Assembly (NCBI GenBank): GCA_026168455.1
Contig: JANSJX010000008.1
Span: 930,001 to 994,000 of the forward strand
From: Theocolax elegans
Lineage: Eukaryota > Arthropoda > Insecta > Hymenoptera > Cerocephalidae
Direction of reading: 5' to 3'
DNA length: 64,000 nucleotides
Under the pieces are notes generated by a model that did not search any database, was not told where the DNA came from, and saw only the letters and a program-made list of their open reading frames with translations. This document shows, one piece after another, positions 22,544 to 36,412 of this stretch. Made by a program: the position numbers and the translations under genes. Each line of letters begins with the position of its first letter. Within the stretch, counting starts at the first letter, position 1.

Positions 22544-23310
22544 CTGTAAAAGAAAAAAATATTTAGTATATTTAGTCATTTAATTTTGCACCTAAAAAAT
22601 GAATTTAATTTTTTTATTTATTTATATTTCAATTATACAAATTTTGCAATTAAAACTACTAAATTTGAATATTTTTTGAAGATTGTTAACACACAAATTA
22701 TTTTGCAAATATACTTTTAATTTTAAGGATAAATGGATTATGAAAGAATACTTACGAGTCTATGATGGTGAGAGTACGGTCATTTTTGTTCGGAATCATC
22801 TTGATAGACAGTTCCTTGTTCGATTCGAGCTTTGATGGCTCAGTAAGAGATTCATATCGGATTTTGTCCAAAGCCTGAAAAGATAATTGTATAGATTTAA
22901 TATTTACAAATGCTTAAGAATATCAAATCAGAGAAAATTAGATGACTAAACTTTTCAAAAATAATTGATTAGCATTTAATCTAGAAAAAAAAAGTTAATT
23001 AAAGAAAAAAAAAGTAGAAATAAAAAATGGTAAATTAAAATAAAATAAATGCAAAAATGAAATGCAGAGAAAAAGGAAGAGACGTACAAGAATAAAATGG
23101 TTAAGGTTAATATGCACACGAGGCGCGAAATAAAATAATGAATAATTACGAAAAACTTACATCAGACGAGTTGGAAATCAATTCACGAATGAAAATCTCC
23201 TTGTTCGAGTAGAAGGTGTTGATGATCAAGCTCATAAGCTGAGCAATTTCAGCTTGAAAAGCGAAGGTCTCGACTTCGCCTCCCTGTTCCATTGCAACGT
23301 CCTCCGGCAT
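20650..23310 (-). CDS. Hsp90: Cytosolic heat shock protein 90 (Hsp83/Hsp90), complete
   Basis: An ATP-dependent homodimeric chaperone that folds kinases, steroid receptors and other clients. Coding exons 23161-23310, 22756-22874 and 20650-22543 give 720 aa, the usual family length. N-terminal ATPase: [19 protein letters not shown] (ATP/Mg contacts E43 and N47), DSGIGMT (D89, G93), [11 protein letters not shown] (about 127-138). Acidic/lysine-rich linker near 220-275. Middle domain with the catalytic Arg in [10 protein letters not shown] (R390). C-terminal dimerisation domain and MEEVD at the end, the TPR co-chaperone anchor of cytosolic forms. No signal peptide or KDEL, so it is not the ER paralogue. 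The 5' leader appears unspliced (about 183 nt from the predicted TSS), unlike Drosophila Hsp83. Two residues are unusual: DSGIGM for DTGIGM and NLGIIAKSG for NLGTIAKSG. Confidence 0.97.
22756..22874 (-). CDS. Hsp90: Hsp90 coding exon 2
   Basis: Follows acceptor CTTTTCAG. Reads [20 protein letters not shown] to ...TLTIIDS with two bases of the Ser codon before donor GTAAGT. Confidence 0.95.
23161..23310 (-). CDS. Hsp90: Hsp90 coding exon 1
   Basis: 50 codons from ATG (23308-23310, context CAAAATGCC) with [20 protein letters not shown] at the start, ending ...ELISNSSD before donor GTAAGT, phase 0. Confidence 0.95.
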
Positions 23311-23492
23311 TTTGAAGTAAAACTATTTAATAAAAGTAAACGCGAGAATCGATAAAAACTGCTCTCAATAAAACAATACGTTTAGATCTCTCGAATGTAG
23401 AACGTGATAAAAATTCACACTATGTAACAATGCGCTTAAAGCGTTATGTATCGCTTTCGATGCGTCTCGTACACTGTCGAGTATCGTAATAT

Positions 23493-23549
23493 TGAATCCG
23501 CGCGCGCTTCACCCGCTTTTATCGAGTTCACGAGACTCTAGAACGTTCC
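23493..23549 (-). promoter_or_regulatory. Hsp90 core promoter: TATA-like box, Inr and proximal HSE
   Basis: On the minus strand: a heat-shock element of two units, aGAAc-gTTCc (23540-23549), then a TATA-like GATAAAAG (23516-23523), then a candidate start at CA in GGATTCAATATT (about 23493), 29 nt downstream of the TATA-like box. This gives a leader of about 183 nt to the ATG at 23310. Confidence 0.6.
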
Positions 23550-23557
23550 ATCCGGAT

Positions 23558-23582
23558 ATTCTGTAAAGTTCTCGAACGTTCT
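23558..23582. promoter_or_regulatory. Five-unit heat-shock element
   Basis: Five contiguous 5-bp units: aTTCt, gTAAa (one mismatch), gTTCt, cGAAc, gTTCt. Alternating nTTCn/nGAAn units bind HSF trimers. It sits about 65-90 bp upstream of the predicted start, the usual position in heat-shock promoters. Confidence 0.75.
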
Positions 23583-23769
23583 ATCAGCCGAGCGTCTTTT
23601 CATCGCGATCGGCGGATCGAAATTCTACTAAATTCAGAGTACATATCGATCCAATATTACTATCGGTATTTTTAACGATCGAACGACACGAATCCAGATT
23701 GACGAAGTAGCTCGGTAAGATTTTCGAGGGTGAAATCGAGATGGTCGTTTGACTAACCGAGTCCTCCCC

Positions 23770-23892
23770 GGAAGTTTCGTGTGAGAGCGCCGCCGTCTAG
23801 AAACATCTTGAGCGGTCGCGTAGGGGGGACGAGAGGCGTGCACGCGCCGAAAAATGCCGACGACTTAAAGCGTGCACCGAATATTCGGGAAA
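23770..23892. promoter_or_regulatory. Distal heat-shock elements in a CpG-rich upstream region
   Basis: gGAAg-tTTCg at 23770-23779 (two units) and cGAAt-aTTCg-gGAAa at 23878-23892 (three perfect units), roughly 280 and 390 bp upstream of the predicted Hsp90 start. The stretch between is CpG-rich and could also serve a divergent transcript to the right, but no exon is visible there. Confidence 0.55.
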
Positions 23893-23899
23893 TTCGTTT

Positions 23900-26800
23900 C
23901 GTTTATTTTATATTATTACTAGTTTATTTACCACTATTCCCACATTATCGACACGGTCATCCCTCGTTTTTACTTTTTATATTTGCAACATTTTGTAACG
24001 ATACGATCGAACATTATTACGTGAATAACGTTGTTTATTTTTAAAAAATTATTTATTAACCCCCTCGCCCACTGAGGATAAACAATATTTTAATTATTAT
24101 GTATTAAATGTCTATCGACAAACATCCGATTGAATTAATTGTACCTGAAAATCTTGAAATAATCGACAGCACGATGTAATTATTTGCAATTCTGTTGTAA
24201 CTTTGATAAGATAATTATGAATTAAATGCAAAAACGAAGGGTCGTATATCGTTTATTACATGCACAATTATGCATTATTATTAATCACCGTTAGGTTACT
24301 ATCTTTTTCATTAATTTATCTTTGTAATGATATAATTAAGATTAATATTTTAGAATAAATTAATAAAATAAATTTTTTTTTATTAAAAAAGACAAATAAA
24401 ATTTGAATTTATTTTTTTAACTCAAGATGATCATACATATTATATATTTAAACACATAAGTGAAACGAGAAAAATGTGCAAAAATTAATAAAATGTAATA
24501 TAATAACAAATAAAAGTAACCATTAAAAAATCAAAAAATAATATTTAATTAAAAGAAAAAGACGTATTTTTACGACAAAGTGTATTTTTAAGGTAAATAA
24601 TAATTCCACAATAACATCTCTCTAACAACAACGAAATTGCATTCTATGTACCATAACCCTGAAAAATCGCGTAAATATAAAGAAAAAGTAAACCTAACCA
24701 AACTTAACCAAAATTATGAGTAAAACGCGAGTAAATGCAAATAAAATACTACTAATAAATTCAATTTGTAAAAAATACACGCATATATATATATCAACCA
24801 GATCAATAAGGTGTTTTTACACATACACAAACTAGGAATAGAGGAGGAATAATATATATATATATATAGTGACTCTCCACGCGTTCTCGCAAGTTCGGCG
24901 TGGTATATATAATGTACCATGAATACCTGAGAGAAATAAACTACGAGAATCGAACAATTAAACGAAACTCTTTAGGATAACGTTTTATCGATATATACGT
25001 TATTGAAAATGTTGCAGATGAAATCTATATATCCCCGATCACGTTGAATATATGTACATATATCAGTAACGTAAAAAAAAATAAATCTTGAAAGAGAGGA
25101 GCAAGAACATTCGAGTTACTATCGTTACACTTATATACCTATATATACGCGAAAAACTCGTATATACTATACAATGTGTATGTATGTATAGGTGTGTATA
25201 GGTACATGTATGTACGTACACGTAGGAGACGCGGGAGCATTCTGTGTCAGTCATTATCGACCGCCTACGAGTATTCAAATATGATTCATATATATATTTT
25301 CATCGAGTTATATACTACTTATACTTATACGTTTAGTTCAATATTTTTTCAATAGTTTTTTTTTTCATTTTTATAATATATTTTTTTTGTACGCGAACGT
25401 ATTGTAAGTACATGCGGTTGATCAAAGTTTCTAGAACATAGATATTTCTCGGAATATTGGTATATATATTTAGGTTATATTTACGGTATTTTATTTTGAC
25501 GGTACAGTGCGTTAATTTCTTTCTACCTAAAAATATAACGAAATTCGCGTATTCGATATATATATATATATTAATTAAAGTGTATTTTTGTTTTCCTCTT
25601 TGGTTATCTTTAGAAATATATAGCGCATCACGCGTATCGTATATAAGTATGTATGTATGAAACATTCGGGATAGTTCGGATCGAGAAAGTCGGGGTTTGC
25701 GTTATCGATTGAGGGTTTGTCCAACCCTTCAACACAGCGCGCGCGCGCGCGCGAAACACGAACGAGTGCTTAAATATTATTTTCTCGGTCTTTTTTTTTC
25801 GTTGCTATTGTTATTTAGTGGTACTAATAATTTATTTTTATAAAGTCTTTAATATATCAAACTTGTTGTATAATGAATAATTGTAATAAACAAAATCTAT
25901 ATATATATACATATTAATTTGTTATTTATTTACTCACCTCTCGTTATTTATTTATAAGTGCAATGTTGACAACCTTTTGATTATTACATATATAGCTGAT
26001 CTCTCAACCTCAACAGATCGTGAATGTTCTAGCATCGCATTGACGACTATTGCTAAAATGCTATTTATAAATTGAACGGTGCAATTGAAAGGTACACTCT
26101 CCAATTTTAAACTAGTATAAATAACTTTTAATATCGAAAAATACAAACAGGTAATCAAAATATTTATGTCAAGTTTATGTTATTAAGTCATATACGTCAA
26201 TTTCATTGATAAAAATAGATTTTGTCTACATATGTATGTATGGTAAAAAGCGAATAGAAAAAATTATTATTACCTTATTGAAATATTATATGTAAAGCAA
26301 AATATATAATCATGTATTATATACATAATTCAGTTTTGTTCAAGCTTTATCTATGTAACGAGTATATGTACATTCTAGACTTCGAGTAAGTAGAACGTAA
26401 ATTCGCGTCTATTACACATTTTTATATTTTACCGCATAATATTTATGCAATATTTCTTTTTTTTTATATCGAATTCGACTGTTTGATACTGAATGATGTA
26501 TATTTTGGTATAACACATACATATGCATAAATTATACTTTATTGTAAAATATTGTAAAGTCTGAAGTAATAAATAAATAATTAAAACTTGTCACTGAAGC
26601 AACATATATACCTACATAGTTGAGTTATGTTTTCGGTAAGTTCAATTGACTTAAATTATAAATGTACGTTTTTCGTTTTCTTAATCAATTATACTACGTT
26701 ACTCGAAGTATACAATTATTAGAATATTTTTATAAAATGCAATCGAAGATGCGAATGTTTTAAAAATTATATATTTCTTGTACAAAAGACCAATTAAGAT

Positions 26801-27231
26801 CCGTAATTTTATGTTAAATATAATTAAATAAAAATAATAACTACTATACGCTTTACAATAATAAAGTAAATAATAAATAATGTGTATAAATAAGATGATT
26901 TTTTTTTTATTTTTAAAAAGTAATATACGCATATATGAATCTGGTAAATAAAATTTGCAGATAATTCGTAGAGTATAGCTTCATTTCGCTATATTCTATC
27001 ATTAGATATATGGATAGATTGTGGGATATAGGTATATATAGGGGTGTATATATTACTAAACAACACATTTTACAGATTAATTTTATTTATTCGCTTATTT
27101 ATTATTCTTGCATATACGTATATATAAACTTACAAGTTACGCCTAATCGTGTCGTATCTAAACTTTTTTTAATCATTATTATTATTTATTATTTATTTTT
27201 ATTATTTATTATTACTATTGTTATTATTAAC

Positions 27232-27270
<39 letters not shown>

Positions 27271-28924
27271 TTTTTAAATCATTTTACGAGTATCATTTAG
27301 AATATTTTATTTCAATGAGCGAGAGTGCACGCTCCGTGTTATGTATATATGTATACATATACACCAGCGGTCTGTCTATCTCTCGCCGTCCGCCGGTATA
27401 TTTTATATCATTTTTGTTTTCGTTTACTATTATTATAATTATTTGGTTTTTAATTTTAATTCTCGGTACAATCCGCATATCCATATAAATATATCCCATG
27501 TGTTTGACGTACATTTATACGCATATACGCCCGCGATTATATACAAAAACACATACGCTTAAAACTCTATACACGTACTTTTGCTTTTTTTTTTTTTAAT
27601 TCTTTCTCTCTGGCTCTCTTTCGCACTTGCATTGCACTGCATTGCGTTCGACATTTAATTCACCTGGTACCGCATGTAACATATTTATCTCATTAACGAA
27701 TTGTGTCTCCTCTCCGTTGAGACGACTTCGAATTTATATATATATGTATGTACGACTCGTGCATATCATGTTTTTATTTTATTTTTATTATTAATTTTCC
27801 TTTATCGTATAATATCGTCTATTTCTGTTAATAATAACGTTATTTACGAAACTCTTATGTGTATAGATGCTGCTTATTTACAAGATTGTGGTTTATATAT
27901 ATATGTCGTGTATGTATGTATATATATATATATGCGTGTGTGTAGCTATCGCGCGATTTTTATCTCTTTTCCGAGGGAAGTGAGGGAAATTATTTATCAA
28001 TTTTTTGTTTAAATTTTCAATTCGATTTTATACATATATATAAGTATATATATCATCGGGGGCATCACCTTCGTTTAACGAATGGTACATATATATAGTT
28101 GATGGTGCGATTTTTCTCATGGGATTTCTTTTTTTTTTACATACGTGTATTATAGAAAAACATTAGATTTGCGTGCGCGTGTTGATGTATAAAGAAGGAG
28201 TAATTTTGTGGGTGTGTGTGCTTATGATTTTTATATTGTATCGGGGAAAGATTTTCGAATATACGCATGGAAACGAATTGGAAAATGCAGAATTATGATG
28301 ATTTTGTTTGTTGTTTCAATAGTTATACTTTTTTTTTAGTACAAAAACGATCACAGAAATATGGCACTTGCCTATATATATACGGATCTACTTTTTTTAA
28401 AATCTTAATTAAATTTTTATTTTTTTCTTCCTTTTGCTACATAATATATATATATGCGCTGATAATATGTTATTTATATTACTTTTTTTTGTTGATTTTC
28501 TCGCGCGCATTCAATTTTCACACACGTTTTCCCGTATTTTATGTATATATACATATGCCCGGAATATTTGGAGGATGTCTTTAGTTTTAGTTTTTTTTAT
28601 CTTCGTTTATTATACTTTGACGACGTTATAGCGCGGCTGTATATACTATACAGTTGATGAGTTTTATAGTAACGTATCGTTAATAATCTTAATTATATAT
28701 TGCGTATTATAATGCTTTTTAATTGAATTTTATAGTTGTAACGCTTTATTCGATTAGACAATTTGGGATATTTGTTTGTGTGGCCAGTATTAACTATTTC
28801 CTTGCACATATATATGTGTGTGTGGACTTATGCACAAATAATAATTATAAGTTTAGGAGAATTTAATATCGGCTTTTAAAAGAATATAAATTTCAAAATT
28901 TTAGAGATAAATTAAATTTTTGTT
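23900..28924. other. Non-coding AT-rich region between Hsp90 and the TTAA MITEs
   Basis: A-rich on the plus strand at 24350-24800, then mixed, then T-rich from about 27100. It includes (CG)8 at 25737-25753, (ATT)n at about 27233-27268 and many (TA)n. No exon-like frame, RNA gene or transposon terminus was recognised. Its right part may belong to the far end of an Rdl 3'UTR (see 29908-45352). Confidence 0.45.
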
Positions 28925-28928
28925 TTAA

Positions 28929-29314
28929 CGGGATGTCGGACCCAAGTTTGAGGAATCTACACCTTTCAACATAAGAATTATCTTGGAAATATTGAATTAA
29001 AAATCTGAACAAAATTCATATAGGTAGTTTAAAACAAATGCCAGGGCATGGCGTTTTCATTTTTTAAGAAAAAACAAATTTGTTAATAATAATTGAATAA
29101 ACAATTTTGGGTCGATAGTTATTGGTCTAAAAAGGCATGAATTTTCAACGGAAAAATCAGGATTAAATTACAAATTGAAAAATCTGAACAAATTTGAATA
29201 AGTATACTGTTTAAAACATGCCCAAGGACATGGCGTTTAGGATTTTTTCAAAAAATTATTCTGTTGTTTATAAAAAAATATTAAAAATGACCATTTTCTG
29301 AGTCCCACATCCCC
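28929..29314. mobile_element. TTAA-flanked (piggyBac-type) MITE A
   Basis: Bounded by TTAA at 28925-28928 and 29315-29318, with inward termini CGGGATGTCGGACCC and GGGGATGTGGGACTC (reverse complement of the right end). Inside are two direct repeats about 180 bp apart (28990-29075 and 29172-29260; both contain AAATCTGAACAAA and CATGGCGTTT). The TTAA duplication is characteristic of piggyBac-type transposition. Confidence 0.7.
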
Positions 29315-29318
29315 TTAA

Positions 29319-29907
29319 GGAGACAAGCCTGGGTTAAAATTGAAAAAAAGCTATTCAATATTAATAATTAATAATTCTTTTCATAACAATTGAAAACATT
29401 TCTTTGTTTTTTAAATAAATTATATTATTATTAATTTTTATTTAAAATTTTTTGGTCAATTTATTTGTAAATATAACTATTTTAATTAATTAAGAGACTC
29501 CGACTCTCATTTTTTTCCACAATGAACTTACCGCGGGATATCTTCATCGAGCCACTTGATCGAAAAGATTGAAATTTTAACACTAACGTTTAAACGATTT
29601 TAATCCACTTGAGTGGAACACGCTGTGTTAACATTGTAATACAAAAATCAATTTTAACCAATTATTTAAAAAATTTGAAAATTGTGTAAAAAACAGCTAA
29701 CTAAATTATTTAAATAAACATTAGACTTTTATTGAAATTTCTGATAAAATTTCATCCTGTTCGATGAAGTGATTCAATGAAATATATAAAAATAATATAA
29801 TTTATTTAAAAAAATAATTTAAAGAAAAGTTTTGAATTGTTATGAAACAAAATTATTAATTGTTAATATTGAATAGCTGTTTTCAATTTTAAGTATGGCT
29901 TGTCCCC
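29319..29907. mobile_element. TTAA-flanked (piggyBac-type) foldback MITE B
   Basis: Bounded by TTAA at 29315-29318 (shared with MITE A) and 29908-29911. Termini are GGAGACAAGCC and, reverse-complemented, GGGGACAAGCC. Parts of the two arms are complementary (29340-29430 against 29800-29890), so it is foldback-like. A partial relative lies at 55790-55990. No coding capacity. Confidence 0.75.
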
Positions 29908-32900
29908 TTAATTGTACAATGTCGCGTTAATTTAGCTTCGTATATACGTAAAATGAGAATAAGGAACTCAGTTTACTTGTGTACAATCGGCGATTAACGT
30001 GATACGCGTGTGATAAATAGAAAATCGGCGTATTACTTTGATTCATTCCGCATTATAATTAATAGTTGCACCCTTCATTTCACGTAGATTATCAGGATCA
30101 TTTTACAAGCCACGGAACTTTTTGTTTTCTTTGGTAACTTATTTTTTTTATTCCTTTATTATATATATATTTATCTTTCTTAATAAACGTAGTCGAGGCT
30201 TCTTCTTCTTTTACTTTTTTTCGTCTTAAAAATTCGCCGAAATTGATTAAAAATATATAATAAAACAGTGGATGAGTTAAAATCTTCTTTTTATTAATCG
30301 TTACTTTCATTTGTTTGTAAGTATTATTCTACTTAAAATTTTGCTGTATAGGGTGATAAATTAAAATTAGTATTGTATTAGTATTTATGATATATATGTA
30401 TAGTATTCGATGCTCATTAGGGTTATATCAAATAGATTACATATTCTTATTTACTTGTAATATTTAACTAAAAAATTAATTAAATTATTTTTATTTCAAC
30501 TCTTCGATTCGAATGTAAATGTTTAATTATAAATATATATATATCGCATCCGGCGTTTTTTCTCGACTGAATCATATGCATCAGATGAGTTCGAAAAAAT
30601 TTTTCGAGTTGATGTTTTTCTCGCATTTGTTACACGATACACACACACACACATTAAATCAATTAAATATGAACAACCGTGATTATTAAATGATTTTATT
30701 ATCATATCTCGATGTCGTACACGTTAAACGAATTATTAATTTCATTTTCTTTTATACACAGTCGTCAGGTCGCGAGTATATATTTCATTATATATAGGTA
30801 TACCAAATGCTCATTATTTTTGCCACTCTTTTTTCCCCATATATTTTACGTTGATCATGTGTATACATGGCGGACGAGTCCGTTATCGACGCATTTACAC
30901 CTGGTGCAACGAAGGATCGTTTATATAGGTATATATTATTTATACATATTACAAAAACGTGTAACCAAACAATATATTTTTACTCCTTTATTTTTCGTCG
31001 TTAAAAGGGCCTCAACGTATTTCAATGACGTTACCTCGATCTTGCACCTTTATACGTATGTATAATAATCTTAATTACATCTATTGTATGCGTGTGTGTG
31101 TAGGTGTCTATAGGTGTATATATACGAAGGTGTACGCGTCTCAAGAGAAGAAAATGTGCAAAAAACATCGACGGAAATCTCGAGAGACTCTTTGGAAAAG
31201 TTGGTAAAATCTACAAAAATGTTGGATATATATATATACCTATATCGTTCACTTCTTTTTTTAAATATATATATACTAGATCTCCACGAGGTCGAGGAAC
31301 TTGCATAAAATATCGCACGCACGTGTATGTATATATGCATATATACTCAAACATACATACTGTCTCATAAAATTACACGCAATTTAATCATCGTTTATCG
31401 TTATTTTTTTTTACGCACGCAAAATATATGACCACGCATCATATATATATATATATATTATATAGACAATATTTTACTTGGCGCTATATATATATATGTC
31501 ATATACTGCATTGTTGTTATTATTATAAGTTCTGTTTTCTTTCTCTCGTTTATCACTATGGTATTATCCATTAATTTATATTAATCCTTTTGTTTTTTAT
31601 GCGTTCGTAAAATGCAATCATTCGGTATGTATTTATATATAAGTCTGTCATTATATTTGTTTATCCTTTTTTTTCCCCTCGCACTGTTAAACGATAAACG
31701 CATGAAATTCACGAATTTACAAACAATGTGTGAAGATATCGATGTTCTTGTCAACTAAACAGAATTTTTACTACTTTACAGGGCGCAAACTATGGCTACT
31801 TTGAATTGTGACTAAATTTTCTTTTTATATACCATTATAGGTATTCTATTTCGGATCGACATATTGTAAATGATTTGGAAACTTTTCTTTTTTTTCGTTT
31901 TACTTATCATTTCTTTGATCTATGTATATATAAAAACAGATTTGATTATCAAAAAAGAAAAAAAATTAATTTGTACTTTGATTATATTATAATACTTAAT
32001 GCATATTTTGTTAAAAAATGAAGATAGCGTGAAATTACAATAATAATTGTGTTAGATTAAAAATTGAGGAAATTCTTTATATCATTCGACTGACTGTATG
32101 TGAATTAGTTATACTTAATTAAGTATGTTACAGAATTAATGGTATACGTATAATAAAATTTAGTTATTTTATGTGATTTAGAAAAAAAATTCTATGTTTT
32201 CATGATTAAAAGTAACGTTATTGCGGTAAAAACGATTAAATATGCATTTACGATGATTCCGTATTGTAAATACATGAAAAACTGTAAAATTCGCGATACG
32301 ACATATTTAAAGAATAAATTGAATTATCAGCTGTTATACACGAATTTAATAATGTTCGTCTTTATGTACTTTCAAAGATACAACTTCGATAATTATATAA
32401 GAAACGTTAAAATTCCGACCTACAAATTGATCGATCCGAAATAGATTACCTATATAATTACAACCGAAAACAGTCAAACCCCGCACGTCGTCGCTCGGCA
32501 CGTCGTCGGCCCTGTATTACGAGCCGTGACAATCGAAAAGTCTGGCATGATTGCAAAATGAAGAAAGGAAATCGGGCGCCGGACGTCTCTTCCATTGGCG
32601 CTGCCATATATCAAACGAAATAAAGATGACGACGAAAACGAAAAATTTTTAAAAATAATGCACAAATAAATAATATATTATACAAAATGAATGGAACTAG
32701 TTTTGAATTGAACGAAAACGAAGGATGATACATCCACATTTATATATGTATATTTGGAAGCCCTTTTCATCAACGCGATTAATGAGAAATAAAAACATAT
32801 ACCGTGTGTATAAAGATATAACGTGAAATTATAATGACTTCCTTTCGGCGCCTTGGCAATTGGTATATACATGCCCTCGCTTTCCGAGACGCCGTGCGAA

Positions 32901-35609
32901 GCGCGTGCGTTTTTTCTTTCGTCATTCAACCGTCACATGTATATCCCGTTGTATATATATCGTACACGCATTTACACATAAATTGGCGTATTTTCACTCT
33001 CATTCTACTATTTTTTTTATTTATCTTTATAATGTTTTATATGTATATATAATTTTGGAATTTTTACATGCCTCACATGTGTGCGAGTGTGATATCTGGA
33101 GGGAGAGGAAAAAAAAGGCTCGCTTGTATATATATATAATTATATTTATAATATTTATATTGTTGCTTTTATTTTATTTTAATTTCATCGTGTATCGGTC
33201 GAATTAGGATTGTGGTTTGTAATATACTTACAATACTTACATCGTACGTTACATATTGCAATTTTATACTTCCCATTTAAGTCGGTTATTCGGATTATTC
33301 GTCTGGCTTTCTTTATACTCCGATTATACTTTTATAATATTATTAGAGATATTTTTCGTATTAGTCTGTCTTATATAATTCCTTCGTTATTTTTGTATGC
33401 CCTCGTGCGAAGAGTTGCATTTCAAAAGTTTGAATTTATATACTTTTGCGAGATAAGAATATCGATGACGAATCGAAATTATATTTTAACCGTCAAACAT
33501 TACGTACTATTTCCCTGCATGTATAATTATACAATTGTTGTTAACTTCGAAAATAAGAAGATACAACATTTTAAAAAATAATTATTTCTGAAACAATAAA
33601 TATATATTTTAGCTATATTTAAATATTTTTAACGATAGTTCCAGCTATCGAGGTATAGCACAAAACTGAATTTAGTTTTAAAGACTATAATAACAATTTG
33701 TAAAAATTATTAAAAAAAAAGAAATTTAATTTATTCACAAATATTTCCATCAGGGTTGTTTTAATTCAATTCAATTGTAACACGCAATATGGGATAATCG
33801 TTTTTTCTTTCTCAATCTTCGACTTGAATTGATGTATATATTTGTATATTCTACAGTTTGGGATAATAAAATCTAATTTTGAGTTATTCGATGAACGATC
33901 GATTTATTTTATTCAAATATTTGTATGTATGTATATGTGTTGCAGCATCATTCGCGTTTCGCTCCTCCTTTTAATACATAATCTATTTAACTTAATTAAT
34001 CCTTACAATATTCATTGGAATGTCAACGAAGTCTGGAGCTTGTTGCACGATTCGTTTAATCACGTTTTCGCTTCGCGCGTTAAGTTTAACAATGTTGATA
34101 TACATAATCTATAGATAATAACGACGTATTCTCCTTCTTTTCTATTAATTTATCATATTTTCCATGTGTTTCCATATTATATTATCTTTCGGTTTAACTC
34201 TAATGTAATAATTACTTTAATTGTTGTGAGGGCAACGTCACTTTTATTAGTTTCTCTTTATTATTTATAGTATTATTATTATTATTATTTTCGTTAATAT
34301 TTTATACGTGTATAGAGAGGACGTGGTTGAAGAAAAAAAAAACGCTGGGCTACTTTCGTGGATTGTTGAATTTGTATATTTATATAATCATTTTCTGCAT
34401 AATACCGTACAGGTATATATAATTGATGATTATTTAATCTTCTTCTTTTTTGCTGTTGCCTTACACACTTTGTTTTAACGCGCTTATAATCGTCGTTCTC
34501 CTTCTACTTTTTGTTTCACGTTTTGGATTAAATTTTGTTTTTATTTTTCGTTAACACAATATATGTGTACAGGGGTTTAAATTTATAGAGTAAATTTTAA
34601 CGCGCTTAAATTAAGATTGCCGCGGGGAAGCTCGAGGAATCGAAAGATATCGAAACGATCGGTTGCTCGTACAACATTTGGTTGTTCCTTTCGTCGATTC
34701 TTGTCGTCGATCGGTAAAGAAGCACCACTTTTGCCAAAAAATACTGCAAATAAATTAATTTCTCGCTTATCTCTGCGAGAGAAGTGCTTTTTACACAATG
34801 TAAAAACAAAAATAAATTTTGATCCGTTTGTAATACACAATATTCAAATATTTGCAAAAATTGTCAAATTTTCAAATGATTTGTACCGCACTTCGCTCGA
34901 AATAAAAAATGATGTAATAAAAATTAACGTGCACACATATACATGTACATATATGTACATATATACATATATGCATTTACGTACAATTGCAACGTGTAAT
35001 ATAATGAACAAATATAATATAATATATATATAGCAACTAAAATGTGCAATAAAATAATAATAATAATAATAATAATAATAAACTGAAATGATATATAACA
35101 CAATAATTATATGTATGTATATATATATACATATATATGAAATTTCGAAAATGTATATAAAAAACTAAAAAAATATATCTATGTATATCAGACGTGTGTA
35201 GATAATATTACATATATATGTATATATATGGAAATATGTATAAAAGACACTTAATGTGAGAAGGATATATAATTGGATTAGAAAAAAAAACGCATATTGT
35301 ATATATTTTTATGAAAACGGAAAAATCGACGTTTCCTTCCAACTTTTATTTCTCTATAATAATAAATATCAATTGTCAATGCAAAAGAAAAACGAAAAAG
35401 AAAGCCGTCGATCAGTCGATCAGTTCTCATCGCTCGCTACTTCGAGCTCCCCGCTTATGGAGCAGAAAAACGTGTGCATAATGATTATAATTAATTAATG
35501 AGGTTGGCAGTTTGTTCCTTCTTTTTTTTTTCTTCCATTCCTTTCTTTCACTCTCTATATATTTTTTTTTATACAGCGTATATATTCGTACTGGTATATT
35601 AATCTCTCG

Positions 35610-35646
<37 letters not shown>

Positions 35647-36379
35647 GTAATAATAATATATATATATATAGTGTGTCGTTTAAACATTTGCTCGAGTCGA
35701 AGCCAATCGGGGTGAGAGAGGATAAAACAATGTTCAAACGAAAAAGAACGTGAAAGTATTAATTTTTCTCGTTATTTTGACGCGAGCGGTCCCGCGCGCT
35801 ATGATAAACAATTGACCCACCTTGTATGGCAGTAGCACGAAACAAATTTACGCATGGTATATATAATATGTAGCAACTAATATGTATATATATATATAAG
35901 TATACATTTTCATCATATTTTTATTTTCCCGTTTAATATTACTTTTTTTTTAACCCCCCCTTCAATGTCCGAACGTGTATTATTGTTCATTTAAAAAAAG
36001 GTTTATATTTATATCCTTCAACGTTTTATATACGGTAAAAATCATCGCAATCGATATACGCTTCTACTCGTGCAAAATTTGTTTTTTTTTTGTTTGTTTG
36101 TTTGTTTGTTTGTTTCAAACCTATCTATTGCCAGTGCTGTATACGAGTGATAGTTCGTCGGTTATAAATTTTTTTGCCCTTTCACCATATCATTTTTTGT
36201 TTCTTTCATCGAGATTCACATTTTCTTTTTGTCCAATTACCATCGCATCTTATAATATATCTTTATAATGAATCCTTCATGGCGTTAAGGAGAAATTTAA
36301 ATCTGCTCGTTTAATTTTTCTCTTGTATATGTATTATATTTCTTAAATTGCGGCGTCTCCTTTAATTTTCATTATATTC

Positions 36380-36412
<33 letters not shown>

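Noticed and set aside
31071..31370. Overlapping ORFs of 60-89 codons on both strands
   Set aside because: All derive from (TA)n/(TG)n-rich sequence, giving Y/I/T/H-rich peptides; no conserved domain.
32202..32665. 80-codon ORF (+) and a CpG-richer islet with a 63-codon ORF (-), possible small gene
   Set aside because: No splice partners, no recognisable motif, and codon use follows AT background. Kept only as an islet within the non-coding entry.
34617..35033. 138-codon open frame on the plus strand in the Rdl-downstream region
   Set aside because: It begins with TTG rather than ATG, ends in (TA)n-encoded YIYTYM residues, and resembles no known protein. Probably chance in AT-rich DNA.
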